Source of the DNA: Deinococcus metalli
GTDB lineage: Bacteria > Deinococcota > Deinococci > Deinococcales > Deinococcaceae
Reading direction: 5' to 3'
Assembly: GCF_014201805.1 (NCBI RefSeq)
Contig: NZ_JACHFK010000015.1
Coordinates: 1-64,000, forward strand
DNA: 64,000 nucleotides
Positions within the stretch are counted from its first letter, which is position 1. Each line of letters opens with the position of its first letter. The position numbers and the translations under genes were made by a program. The notes under the pieces are model-generated. The model was not told where the DNA came from, searched no databases, and saw only the letters and a program-made list of their open reading frames with translations. Of this stretch, positions 55,070 through 63,279 are shown in pieces.

Positions 55070-55088
55070 ATAGATCGAAGATTGTCAA
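55070..55088 (-). promoter_or_regulatory. Promoter/ArsR box upstream of the second arsR
   Basis: On the minus strand TTGACA (55083-55088) runs into ATCTTCGATCTATC, a sequence with TCGAT/ATCGA symmetry typical of ArsR operators. Overlap with the -35 would give autorepression. Confidence 0.55.
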
Positions 55089-55110
55089 TGCGTCCAGGCG
55101 TGGGGTGCGG

Positions 55111-55830
55111 TCAGGACGCGGCGGCTCCAGCCCGCAGCTGCGCCGCTTCCTTGGTTCCGTGGTACGCGTGTTCCTGGGCCCAGCAGGCGGCCGCCTCGAC
55201 GTCGTAAGCCACACGCCGGAAGGTCACGCTCCAGACATCGCCCGCTCCTTCCAGCAGCACCCAGCGCGCCAGGGGTGAGCCATCCTTCTGGCGGCTCACC
55301 GCCCCGGCGTTCACCACGGTCAGCGGCCCGAGTTGCCGGACGTGTTCCAGGTGCGAGTGGCCGACGATCACCACCCGCGCTGACCCGGTGTCGCCCAGAT
55401 GCTCACGGACGTGGTCGTCACCTGCCCAACTGTCGCCGTCGCGCAGCAAGTATGTCCACGCGCTGTCTGGCGTGCCGTGCGCGGCCAGCACCGCGCCGTC
55501 CGCCAGCGTCACGCGGGTCGGCAGCGCCGCGACGTACGCTCCCGCGCCCTGTGGTAGCACCCCGTGCAGCCATTCCAGCATGGCGCGCTTGACGGTGGTC
55601 TCGGTCAGCGTCTCGCCCAGCCGCTCGTCCGTGTTGCCCCGCACTTCCAGAACCCCATGCCGGGCCTTGAGCTCCTGTTGCAGGATCCACGCGCCCGCCG
55701 GATCGGCGCCGCCGAACAGCTGATCTCCCAGATTCACCCAGGCGTCCGGGCGGTGCTGCTCGATGTCGTTAGCCACGGCCTCCAGGGCAAAGCGGTTGCC
55801 GTGCACGTCGCCGAAGACCGCGATCCTCAT
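55111..55830 (-). CDS. Metallophosphoesterase (YfcE/calcineurin-like)
   Basis: The 239-residue enzyme has all metal-binding motifs: GDVHGN at residues 7-12, NLGDQLFGG, VRGNTDE, AAHGTPDS and GHSHLEH. It should hydrolyse a phosphodiester or phosphomonoester; the substrate is unknown. It overlaps arsC by four bases and is the last gene of the arsC-aqp-arsC run, so it may act on an arsenylated or phosphorylated metabolite. Confidence 0.88.
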   Translation of the reverse strand: MRIAVFGDVHGNRFALEAVANDIEQHRPDAWVNLGDQLFGGADPAGAWILQQELKARHGVLEVRGNTDERLGETLTETTVKRAMLEWLHGVLPQGAGAYVAALPTRVTLADGAVLAAHGTPDSAWTYLLRDGDSWAGDDHVREHLGDTGSARVVIVGHSHLEHVRQLGPLTVVNAGAVSRQKDGSPLARWVLLEGAGDVWSVTFRRVAYDVEAAACWAQEHAYHGTKEAAQLRAGAAAS

Positions 55831-56288
55831 GCGCGCTCAGCCAGCCAGTCCTGGATCCGCGCGTCGATCTCGTCCCGCACCCGGATGAACACAGCGAGGC
55901 GCTCCTCATCGCTGCCGGTCGCGGCAGCCGGATCCTCAAAGGGCCATGCGAGGCGGTAGCGGGCATTCGGGAAGATGGGGCAGCTCGCCTCAGCCCGGTC
56001 ACAGACCGTGATGGCAAAGTGAAAATGCTCGGCGATCATGGGCTTGACGCCCTTGGAATGCAGGTGGTCGGTGGGCAGGCCCGCGTCCTGCAGGGCGCGA
56101 ACAGTCAGCGGGTTGACCTCGCCAGGCTCAAGACCGGCCGAGACCACGTCATAGCGGTCGCCGGCGCGGTGTTCCAGCAGCACCTGGGCCATCTGGGAGC
56201 GGGCCGTATTGCCGGTGCAGATGAACAGCACGCGGGGCTTGCGAAGGGACGCGCCGGTGACGGGCTGGGTGGGGACAGGCTCGGTCAT
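55827..56288 (-). CDS. arsC: Arsenate reductase, LMW-phosphatase type (copy 1)
   Basis: The 153-residue protein has the P-loop FICTGNTARSQMAQ (CX5R with Cys and Arg present), the second-Cys region VCDRAEASCPIF and the C-terminal acid. It belongs to the thioredoxin-coupled ArsC class. It reduces arsenate to arsenite. Four-base overlaps on both sides tie it to the aquaglyceroporin and phosphoesterase genes. Confidence 0.93.
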   Translation of the reverse strand: MTEPVPTQPVTGASLRKPRVLFICTGNTARSQMAQVLLEHRAGDRYDVVSAGLEPGEVNPLTVRALQDAGLPTDHLHSKGVKPMIAEHFHFAITVCDRAEASCPIFPNARYRLAWPFEDPAAATGSDEERLAVFIRVRDEIDARIQDWLAERA

Positions 56289-56971
56289 GCGTGGTCTCCT
56301 TGCGGCGCAAATTCCTGCGCCCGGTGCGGATCCGCCTCGACGGGCTGGCGGGGGCTGAGGACGTGGTTCACGGCGACCGCCAGCGCGGCCCCCAGCAGCG
56401 GGGCGACCCAGTACAGCCAGTGGGCCGTCCAGATCCCGCTCGCCAGCGCCGGGCCAAACGAGCGCGCCGGGTTCATACTCGCGCCGGTGATGGGGCCGCC
56501 CATCATGGCCTCTAGGGCCACCACGCCGCCTACCGCCCAGGGCAGGCCGCTGCGCAGCGCGACCAGCAGCAGGACGACGGTCATGATCAACTCCATCACA
56601 AAGGCCTGCCCGGCGCTTCCAGCGGGCACGGTGACACCGAGGTTCCCCTTCATCCCAAACAGCGCGAGCAGCACGAAGGCCGCCAGCGCCGCCCCGACGA
56701 GCTGCGCGGCGACGTAGGGCAGCACCCGAGACCTGGGAAAACGCCCCGCCAGGGTCAGGGCAAACGTGGCGGCGGGGTTGATGTGCGCCCCGCTGATGGG
56801 GGCCAGCGCGGCGATGACCACCGTGACGGTCAGCCCGAAGGTCAGCGCCACGCCCGCGTGGCCCAGCGCGCCGGTCTGGGCGTCGACCACGGCGGCTCCG
56901 GGGCCGAAGAAGATCAGGGCGAAGGTGCCGATCAGCTCGGCCGTCAGCGCGCGGTGCAGGGGGACGTCCAT
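56285..56971 (-). CDS. aqpS: Aquaglyceroporin (AqpS-like) for arsenite
   Basis: The 228-residue MIP channel has six helices and both pore motifs, HINPAAT (first NPA) and SMNPARS (second NPA). Placed between two arsC genes, it matches ars operons in which arsenite made by ArsC leaves through AqpS. Its start abuts the stop of the upstream arsC directly. Confidence 0.92.
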   Translation of the reverse strand: MDVPLHRALTAELIGTFALIFFGPGAAVVDAQTGALGHAGVALTFGLTVTVVIAALAPISGAHINPAATFALTLAGRFPRSRVLPYVAAQLVGAALAAFVLLALFGMKGNLGVTVPAGSAGQAFVMELIMTVVLLLVALRSGLPWAVGGVVALEAMMGGPITGASMNPARSFGPALASGIWTAHWLYWVAPLLGAALAVAVNHVLSPRQPVEADPHRAQEFAPQGDHA

Positions 56972-57433
56972 TCAGGTGACCAGCACGGCGGGGCTGTCGT
57001 CATAGCTGGGCGGCGCCGGCTGGCCGTCCTTCAGGCGTTGCACGAACGCATCAAACTGAGTCCGGAGCTGGTCGCGCACCTGGCGCCACCGGTCGAGGCT
57101 GCCCCCAGAGGGATCGGTGAAGGGGTAGTGACGACGCTCGGTTTTCCCCGGATAGACCGGACAGGACTCGGCGGCGCTGTCGCAGACCGTGACCACGTAG
57201 TCGAAGTTCATGGCGTCCGGAACGTCATAGAGGGTCTTGCTGGTGTGCGCATCCAGACTGAGACCAAGCTCGACCATGACGGTCTTCGCCTCATCCTTGA
57301 CGCGGGTGGCCTCGGTGCCGGCGGAATGGACGTCCAGATCGAGTCCGGCTCGCCGGGCGGCGTCGCGGGTCAGGGCCTCGGCCATCTGGCTGCGGGCGCT
57401 GTTGTGCGTGCACAGGATCAGGACACGGATCAT
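56972..57433 (-). CDS. arsC: Arsenate reductase, LMW-phosphatase type (copy 2)
   Basis: The 153-residue protein has the P-loop LCTHNSARSQMAE, the CDSAAESCPVYPG second site and HYPFTDPSG, the typical ArsC/Wzb set. It differs widely from copy 1, so the two are not a recent duplication. It is the first gene of the arsC-aqpS-arsC-phosphoesterase operon. The 57434-57580 interval holds its promoter region. Confidence 0.93.
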   Translation of the reverse strand: MIRVLILCTHNSARSQMAEALTRDAARRAGLDLDVHSAGTEATRVKDEAKTVMVELGLSLDAHTSKTLYDVPDAMNFDYVVTVCDSAAESCPVYPGKTERRHYPFTDPSGGSLDRWRQVRDQLRTQFDAFVQRLKDGQPAPPSYDDSPAVLVT

Positions 57434-57580
57434 GCCGGCAGCCTAACAGATCAAGCCAATTCATTATGTCAGCTGGAGGTCAAGGGGGTTGGTGGCTTCG
57501 GCCAGGGCCGGTGGAGGGTCACCCGCAGGAGTGGCCGACACACACCGCCAGATTCAGGGTCACCGAGGGCGAACTGGCCG

Positions 57581-57618
57581 CCAAGCGGGAAAAATGGTTC
57601 CGGCCCTGAGGTTACCCC
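57581..57618 (-). repeat. Right terminal inverted repeat of the Tn3-family element
   Basis: Its reverse complement begins GGGGT and shares GCCGGAAC with the left repeat at the same offset; 25 of 38 positions agree overall. Confidence 0.87.
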
Positions 57619-57623
57619 GTTAT
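57619..57623. repeat. Right target-site duplication of the transposon
   Basis: GTTAT directly follows the right inverted repeat and equals 46933-46937. Joining the flanks restores CCGTTTATCTAAACGGTTATCG, a site with an inverted repeat. Confidence 0.88.
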
Positions 57624-57669
57624 CGAGTCGGCCCGGCTGGCGCGTTCGCTTCTGGCCGTGGTGACCTGC

Positions 57670-59553
57670 CTAGTGAAAGACCCGGCCCAGCTCGGCCGTG
57701 TAGCGCGCCAGCTCGGGCGCCGGCGCCCCGGCCGCCGTGGCCGCCCGCACCCGCTCACGCAGGGCGTCCACATCCAGGGGATCGGCCTGCAGGAGCTGGT
57801 TGGCGTACAGCACCACCCGCCGCTCGTCACCCCGCGTGCGGGCGTGCTCCATTTCCCGGCGCAGCTCGATGGTCAGCGCCAGCCGCGCCTCGTCGCGCTT
57901 CTGCGCCACCCAGTCCGAGTGCTCCACCCACGGCAGGAACTCTCCCCGGTACAGGGCCAGCGCCCGGGCCACCTCGTGGTGGGCGATGGCGGTGAGCAAT
58001 TCTTCGACATCCAGCTCCACCGCCATGCCCGGCCCCAGGCGGTACGCCGGCGCCCGGAACGGCCCCGCGCACGTCACGGCCTCGGGGCCCAGCTTGTCGC
58101 GCAAGTCCCAGATGCACTGACGCACGTACCCGGCCCCGCTCTGGGCGTCCTTTTCGGGAAACAGGGTCAGCTGCAGTTGCGCGCGGGTCTGGTCGGGTTC
58201 CAGGGCGAGGTAGGCGAGCAGGAGCGGGCTGTTGGGGTAGGCGAAGCGGATCGCCTCGTTGTCTCGCGTGACCAGGGTGCGCCCCAGCGTCGTGACCCGC
58301 AGCCGCATGGCGCCGTCCTCGGGCAGCCTCGGCGTGCCTGCGAGGTGCGAGAGGCGGTCGAGCAGCGGCTCCATGTACGGAGAGAGCTCGGGTTCGAGCA
58401 CCGCGTACTTCACCAGCTCGGACAGTTCTTCGAGGTCTGGCTTGACCTCATGCAGCGCGCGCAGGGTCAGCATCGAGGTCAGGGCTTCGGAGAGTGCTTT
58501 TGCCACATCTTCATGGCGCCCGAGGCGCAGTTCGGCGGCCCCCTGGTGCAGCAGCACCCGGATCAGTTCGGGGATGGCCCCCGAGTCGCGGAACATCCGG
58601 GCGGCCGTTCGCAAACTCTCGGCGGCCTGATCGTCCTGACCCCGGCGCCGGCGCAGCACGCCGTCGGTGGCCCACAGGTGGGCCGACCATTGGGCCACGG
58701 GCAGCCCCAGACCGTGCAGCAGCTCGGCGGCGCGGCCGTGCTGAGGGCGCAGGCTGTGGTGCTCGGCCAGCCGGGAGGTCACCCACACCCGCAGGTGGTG
58801 ATCCCCCAGCGCGTCGGCCACGGGAAGCAACGTTTCCAGGGCCGCCGCGTACTCCGCGTAGGCCCCGCTGAGCCGCCAGAGCTCGGCCTCGCTGAACGCC
58901 AGGTAGGCGGCCAGGCGCGGCGATGGGGAGAGCACGAGCAGTGCCTTCGCCCCCGCCAGGGTGCCCCGCGCGGCCTCCACCTCGCCGTCCTTGACCTGCA
59001 GGTCGAGCAGGGATTTGAGCGCGCTCAGGCGCGGGGCAGAGTCGGGCGCGACGGGCAGAGCGCGGATGGCCTCGGTGAGCAGCAGCCTGGCGCGGGGCGT
59101 GTTGCCCAGCACCGCGTGCATCTGCGCCAGGGACTGGGTGACGCGGGCGGTCAGCGCGTCGTCTCCATACGCGACATACCCATGCCAGGCGCGCTCCATT
59201 TTCAGCAGCCCCTCGTGAGTGTCGCCGGCCGCGAAGGCAGCCGCCCCCCACCAGCGCAGGGCGCGCAGCTGGAGTTCCGGGTCAAGCAGCGTGGGCAGGC
59301 ACGCCTCGAAGTGGGCGCGGGCCTCGTCGAACCGCCCCAGCAGCCGCACGAGGTTGCCGAACTCGACGGTGCCCTCGGGGTCACCCAGGATGGCCGAGCG
59401 CTGAAGGGGCAGTTCGGCCTGGGGCAGCTCGCCGCTCCTGAGCAGAGCGATGCCGAGGAGGGCGTGTTCTCGTGCCGTCCTGGCCTGACCCAGAAGGCCG
59501 TCGATGATCGTGGCGTACTGTCCAGCCTGCAGGGCGTCTTCAAAGGGCGTCAT
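57670..59553 (-). CDS. TPR/BTAD transcriptional regulator (SARP-like domains)
   Basis: The 627-residue protein has N-terminal TPR-like helical repeats (about residues 1-385), then an OmpR-type winged helix (residues about 400-470, LLLAYLALEPDQTRAQ...VRQCIWDLRDKLG) and a C-terminal BTAD domain (ALALYRGEFLPW, LLQADPLDVDALRERV). Usual SARPs have the HTH first; here it follows the TPR. It is divergent from a secreted mini-ORF 45 bases away and lies in the T4SS locus just outside the transposon. Start 59553 is favoured over upstream codons. Confidence 0.82.
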   Translation of the reverse strand: MTPFEDALQAGQYATIIDGLLGQARTAREHALLGIALLRSGELPQAELPLQRSAILGDPEGTVEFGNLVRLLGRFDEARAHFEACLPTLLDPELQLRALRWWGAAAFAAGDTHEGLLKMERAWHGYVAYGDDALTARVTQSLAQMHAVLGNTPRARLLLTEAIRALPVAPDSAPRLSALKSLLDLQVKDGEVEAARGTLAGAKALLVLSPSPRLAAYLAFSEAELWRLSGAYAEYAAALETLLPVADALGDHHLRVWVTSRLAEHHSLRPQHGRAAELLHGLGLPVAQWSAHLWATDGVLRRRRGQDDQAAESLRTAARMFRDSGAIPELIRVLLHQGAAELRLGRHEDVAKALSEALTSMLTLRALHEVKPDLEELSELVKYAVLEPELSPYMEPLLDRLSHLAGTPRLPEDGAMRLRVTTLGRTLVTRDNEAIRFAYPNSPLLLAYLALEPDQTRAQLQLTLFPEKDAQSGAGYVRQCIWDLRDKLGPEAVTCAGPFRAPAYRLGPGMAVELDVEELLTAIAHHEVARALALYRGEFLPWVEHSDWVAQKRDEARLALTIELRREMEHARTRGDERRVVLYANQLLQADPLDVDALRERVRAATAAGAPAPELARYTAELGRVFH

Positions 59554-59598
59554 GGTCACGGTTTTCGTTCCTAAACGGGAGGCGGGGTACGGTGGGGC

Positions 59599-59727
59599 AT
59601 GGCCAAGAAATTGATGCTGGTGCTGGTCGCGCTCGTCCTCTCCACCGCCCTCGCCGGCCCCCCGGACTTCGGACACATGAGAACGGCAGTTGTAGCGAAC
59701 GGTTCCACGGACTTCGGAGACCGGTGA
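59599..59727 (+). CDS. 42-residue secreted peptide precursor (candidate signal)
   Basis: The frame begins MAKKLMLVLVALVLSTALAG, a clean signal peptide, and continues for 22 residues containing PPDFGHM and ending STDFGDR. It is divergent from the TPR/BTAD regulator. Its stop overlaps the GTG of a second mini-ORF that also ends in DFGDR. The repeated end motif argues against chance and suggests that the C-terminal peptide is the active part. GTGGGG lies upstream; the ribosome site is weak. Confidence 0.6.
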   Translation: MAKKLMLVLVALVLSTALAGPPDFGHMRTAVVANGSTDFGDR

Positions 59728-59858
59728 CGCGGCCCACCCAGCCCCAGCCTAGCCCGCGGCCCCTGCCCCACGCAGCGCAAGTGCGGACAGAGCCCCGGCC
59801 CGTGCGCCAGGCCATGCCGGTGCTCGGCGGCGCGCCGCTGGACTTCGGCGACCGCTAG
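59724..59858 (+). CDS. Overlapping mini-ORF ending in DFGDR
   Basis: A 44-codon frame starts at GTG within a GTGA overlap with the preceding peptide gene. It has no signal peptide. It is Pro/Arg-rich and ends APLDFGDR, echoing STDFGDR of the first. It may be a coupled second signal, or the tail of a once-longer precursor that suffered a frameshift. Confidence 0.4.
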   Translation: MTRPTQPQPSPRPLPHAAQVRTEPRPVRQAMPVLGGAPLDFGDR

Positions 59859-59918
59859 GCTCAGCCCATCCCAGGGTGCCGCAAGCCGTCCTACAAGCGT
59901 CTGAGCGCTGCGAACGTA

Positions 59919-59949
59919 AAGGCACAACCAATCAAATTGGTTGTGCCTT
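59919..59949. terminator. Hairpin terminator between the peptide ORFs and the T4SS gene
   Basis: AAGGCACAACCAAT (59919-59932) and ATTGGTTGTGCCTT (59936-59949) form a perfect 14-bp stem with a 3-base loop. It lies 40 bases past the stop of the minus-strand gene at 59990, and TTTA follows on that strand. Confidence 0.75.
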
Positions 59950-59989
59950 ACGTCTTGTTGATAGATCCGCTGGTTTTCCCCGGTGTTGC

Positions 59990-60436
59990 TCAGTATTTTT
60001 TTGCGGACTTCAAGTACAGGCCCATGCTGGCGCGGCCCTGTGCGCCCACCTGAGCACCGCGAACGACGTACCACTGCCCAGGAGTGTTGGACATGATGGC
60101 TGTGTCCGCCCCGGCGAACACGACGTTGCCAGTCATGGTCACGCCGGTCACGGGCAGGTAATACACCCGGGCCCCCAGCGCACGCAGCGGGGCGAAGGTC
60201 GCCGCGTTCTGCGCCGTGGTGAGCACGGTCAGCCTGGTGATGTCCCTGGATCGCAGCAGGCCCAGAATGCCCTTCTGGAAGGTGGCATTGGGGAAGGTGG
60301 CCCCCACCATCATCACCTCGCCGCGCACCAGCCTGAGCACAGCGGCAGGATCTTTGACCAGCGCGGGTTGGGTCGTTTGTGCCTGGGCTGGGGTGGCCAG
60401 GATCAGCACCAGGGGAAAAGTCAGAAACGTTCGCAT
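59990..60436 (-). CDS. Secreted PLD-like T4SS-associated protein
   Basis: The 148-residue exported protein (signal MRTFLTFPLVLILATPAQAQ) has a mature part with GLLRSRDITRLTVLTT and NVVFAGADTAIMS, arranged like one half of a PLD fold with no HxK. It resembles the protein at 38442-38945 in plan. Start 60436 coincides with the signal peptide. It is the last gene of the second T4SS block. Confidence 0.6.
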   Translation of the reverse strand: MRTFLTFPLVLILATPAQAQTTQPALVKDPAAVLRLVRGEVMMVGATFPNATFQKGILGLLRSRDITRLTVLTTAQNAATFAPLRALGARVYYLPVTGVTMTGNVVFAGADTAIMSNTPGQWYVVRGAQVGAQGRASMGLYLKSAKKY

Positions 60437-60593
60437 AGTCACCTGTGCATGGAGTCGGCGGTGTGAGTCGGGCGCCGCTTCGGGGTCGTCGGCACGCAGC
60501 ACGCGCGCTGCCGATTGCCGCTGCGGCCACGGCGTTGCTGTGCCCCTGGGGCGGGTTGCAGGCTGAGCGTTCCGCTGGGGCATGCCGGGCTCC

Positions 60594-62198
60594 TCAGCGA
60601 ATCAGTGGCGCATAGTCAAAGGCTGGTTGGCCCTTCACACGGGGGATGTGATAACCCTCCGGCACGCTGCGCCAGTCGTAATGCGCCTGCATCCCGGCAA
60701 AGGGCAGTCCTGCCACATAGGGGGGCACCAACATGGGTTGAGGGAGCACCGCGGTGCCTGCAGGGTAGTTCTGAATGATGCCGGTGGCGAAGTATGTGAT
60801 GGGGCGCAGGAATTTGGCCGTCACCGGCTCCGGCAGGAGCGTGGTGTGCAGCGTATTGAAGGCCTGGAAGAAGGTCGTGTAGCCCAGGCGCTCCTGGAAG
60901 GCCGGATTGGTGGGCGGCAGGGTGCGCTTGAACTCTTCGAAGGCCCACAGTCCGGGCGGGCTTCCGAGGGCGTCGTGACGGCCGGGCAGCAGGTGGGCGC
61001 TCAGGCTGGGGCTGCGCCACGTCGACTGGAAGTAGTACGGAGAGCTGTTCAGGGAGTAGAGCTGCGTGCTCTTGCTCTTGAAGGCGTCTTGCACGAGCTG
61101 CGCGAGATCCGTGAATGGCTTGGGGTTGACGCCATGGTTCATGACCGGCGCGACCACCGCACCGTCGCCCGGAGTCAGGGTTTTCCAGGGCAACCCGAAG
61201 AAGGAGGGGTTCTTCTTGTTGAACAGTGCCGCCACAACGTCCTTTTGGTAGTCCAGAAAATAGCTGCCGTGCGCGCGCTTCACGGCCCGTTGCACCCGCT
61301 GCTGCGCCTGGTTCATATCAAAGTACAGCGGCGCAGGCGCGGCGGGGTTGGTGGCGTATCTGCGGTCGCCCTGTAAGCAGAAGGTGGGCACCCCAAATAC
61401 GTAGAAACACGTGCCCGGCAGGTACATGAAGGGCACGTCGGGAATCGGGTTCACGTTGACGCCGCTGCAGCGGTCAGCCGGATTGGTCTGTGGCCAGGGC
61501 AGGTAGCTGTCCAGGTGCAGGGCGTTGTCGTGGGTGCTGAGCGGCACGCGGCCTCCGAGCAGCCTGGATTTCGGCAGATCCTCCTTTTCCACCGTGACCT
61601 TCAACGTCGCCTCGTTGGTCTTCAGCTTTGAGGACAGATCCACCACGCACTGCGTCAGGTACAGCACGGGGTTGTTCAGCTCGATCATGGCGTTCCAGTA
61701 GTAGCGGTCCTCGTACCGCTGCCACGCGGCGCGCATATCGGTTGCGGCCGTCACGCTCGCCGCGTCGGTGGAGTAGGGCACGCTCCACTCGATCTTCGGG
61801 CACGTACTGGGGTCGGTGGCCTTGGGTTCAGCCCGGGCCTTCTGGCACGCGGCCAGATTTTCCTCATGGGCCTGACGCAGCGACGTATCGGTGACGCTCA
61901 GGTAGGGAATGCGCCCTTTGGGTAGGGCTCCGGCCCGGAAATCCGGGAAATGGAACAGGTAGCGCTGGAGCCCGCCGTAGTCGGGCTGTTCGTCACCGGC
62001 ATTCTTCTTCGCCTGCTCCAGTGTGCCGCTTGCCGGAGCGCTGGGCGTTGGCAGCACCCCGGGTGGCGCTGAGGCAGCCGGCAGGCTGGGGGCAGCGGTC
62101 GGTGACGTGGGCAGGGGCGGGAGCTGGGGAAGCGCTGCGCCTCCAGAGGAGGCAAGCGCGAGGGTGGTGAGCAGGAGCCGCTGCCGCAGAGTGGTCAC
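60594..62198 (-). CDS. Large secreted T4SS-locus protein
   Basis: A 534-residue exported protein (signal MTTLRQRLLLTTLALASSGG), then a Pro/Ala/Ser-rich stretch and a long domain with six or more cysteines (CQKARAEPKATDPSTC, TQCVVDL, PGTCFYVFGVPTFCLQGD). Cys-rich exported proteins of this size occur in conjugation loci (TraU/TraN type), but I cannot make that call firmly. The GTG start overlaps the upstream gene (GTGA), so both are co-translated. Confidence 0.6.
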   Translation of the reverse strand: MTTLRQRLLLTTLALASSGGAALPQLPPLPTSPTAAPSLPAASAPPGVLPTPSAPASGTLEQAKKNAGDEQPDYGGLQRYLFHFPDFRAGALPKGRIPYLSVTDTSLRQAHEENLAACQKARAEPKATDPSTCPKIEWSVPYSTDAASVTAATDMRAAWQRYEDRYYWNAMIELNNPVLYLTQCVVDLSSKLKTNEATLKVTVEKEDLPKSRLLGGRVPLSTHDNALHLDSYLPWPQTNPADRCSGVNVNPIPDVPFMYLPGTCFYVFGVPTFCLQGDRRYATNPAAPAPLYFDMNQAQQRVQRAVKRAHGSYFLDYQKDVVAALFNKKNPSFFGLPWKTLTPGDGAVVAPVMNHGVNPKPFTDLAQLVQDAFKSKSTQLYSLNSSPYYFQSTWRSPSLSAHLLPGRHDALGSPPGLWAFEEFKRTLPPTNPAFQERLGYTTFFQAFNTLHTTLLPEPVTAKFLRPITYFATGIIQNYPAGTAVLPQPMLVPPYVAGLPFAGMQAHYDWRSVPEGYHIPRVKGQPAFDYAPLIR

Positions 62199-63229
62199 TT
62201 CACCGCAACCTTGTGGGAGAGGGTGAAGCTGCGGGCGGGCCCGAGCGTCTGCGCCGTCAGGGACGCAGTGATTTCGCTGGGGGCGTTCTTCACGCGCATG
62301 AGGCCCAGAATGGGGGCCATGCTACTGCGGGGCAGCGTGACCGGCACCAGCGTCAGAGGAGTGCGGCCGTCCGTGACCTGAAAGGTGTTCACGTTAGAAA
62401 ACAGTGTTCCGCCCGTCGGGCTGGTGAGCATGTACGCCACCAGAGCGTCGTTGCCATCGCGCCAGGCCGTGACCACCAGGGTGGGTGTCGCCGCCACCGG
62501 GCGGGCGGCGGCTGGGGGTGGCGTGACTGCGACGGGCCGCGTGGCTGCGGGGGGCGTCACGGGGCGCGTAGCCTGCACGGCGGCGGGACGCGGGGCGGGT
62601 GTGGCCGCCGCTGGAGGCTGTGCCGTCGTGGCCGTTGCCCTGGGCTGTGTGGCGGGTGCCGCCGTGGTCTTGGCGATGGCCGGTGCCTGGGCCGGGCGGA
62701 CGCTCGTCGGTGATGTCGCGGACTTGACGGCTGGCGCAACGGGCGTGGGCGTGGGCGCGGGGGGCACTTTCTCCTCCTTGAAGGTCTGAGCCGCGCTCTG
62801 GGCCGCCAGGGCGTCCGCCGTCATGAACTTGTACACCCGCGTCCCGCTGGGCGAGTTCGCCACCTGGAGGCGAATGGGCAGCACCGTCTCGTCATCGAGA
62901 ATCAGGTTGAGGTCGGCTCCCCCGGCCCCCACCAGCACATCAAGGAAGATCATCTTCCCGTTCTCAGCGCGGGACACTGAGAAGTTCTTTTGCTTGCTCA
63001 GCTCCATGCTGATGCCGGTGACTTCAGCACCCATCACCTGCACCGTCACCTGATACAGCGGCGAGACGACCACCGTGGCCGGGCGCGTGCTGAGCACCTG
63101 GTCAATGGACACCGTCCGGTAGTAGACGTCGCTGGTCGCGGCCTCAGAAGGCATGGCACTCCCGAGCAGTAAAGCCAGGGCGAGGACAGCGATATGCGGG
63201 GCCGAGTGTGCAGAAATGTTCATGCTCAT
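62195..63229 (-). CDS. Secreted T4SS protein, possibly VirB9-like
   Basis: The 344-residue exported protein has a signal (LALALLLGSAMPSEA), an N-terminal beta domain (residues about 32-135), a Pro/Ala/Thr-rich linker (about 155-250) and a C-terminal beta domain (about 250-344). Two beta domains joined by a flexible linker fit VirB9/TrbG, which binds the VirB10 type protein, but no diagnostic motif is seen. AGGGTG precedes the ATG. Confidence 0.55.
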   Translation of the reverse strand: MSMNISAHSAPHIAVLALALLLGSAMPSEAATSDVYYRTVSIDQVLSTRPATVVVSPLYQVTVQVMGAEVTGISMELSKQKNFSVSRAENGKMIFLDVLVGAGGADLNLILDDETVLPIRLQVANSPSGTRVYKFMTADALAAQSAAQTFKEEKVPPAPTPTPVAPAVKSATSPTSVRPAQAPAIAKTTAAPATQPRATATTAQPPAAATPAPRPAAVQATRPVTPPAATRPVAVTPPPAAARPVAATPTLVVTAWRDGNDALVAYMLTSPTGGTLFSNVNTFQVTDGRTPLTLVPVTLPRSSMAPILGLMRVKNAPSEITASLTAQTLGPARSFTLSHKVAVK

Positions 63230-63279
63230 AATTACACCCTATCTCGTGATCGTTTACGTGAAAAGCGGGGCGGTAGAAG

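Noticed and set aside
57658..59574. 638-residue plus-strand frame opposite the BTAD regulator
   Set aside because: Shadow frame; the minus strand carries clear wHTH and BTAD sequence.
59599..59858. Single fused peptide gene across the GTGA overlap
   Set aside because: The two DFGDR ends are in different frames. Without evidence of frameshifting I list them as two overlapping ORFs.
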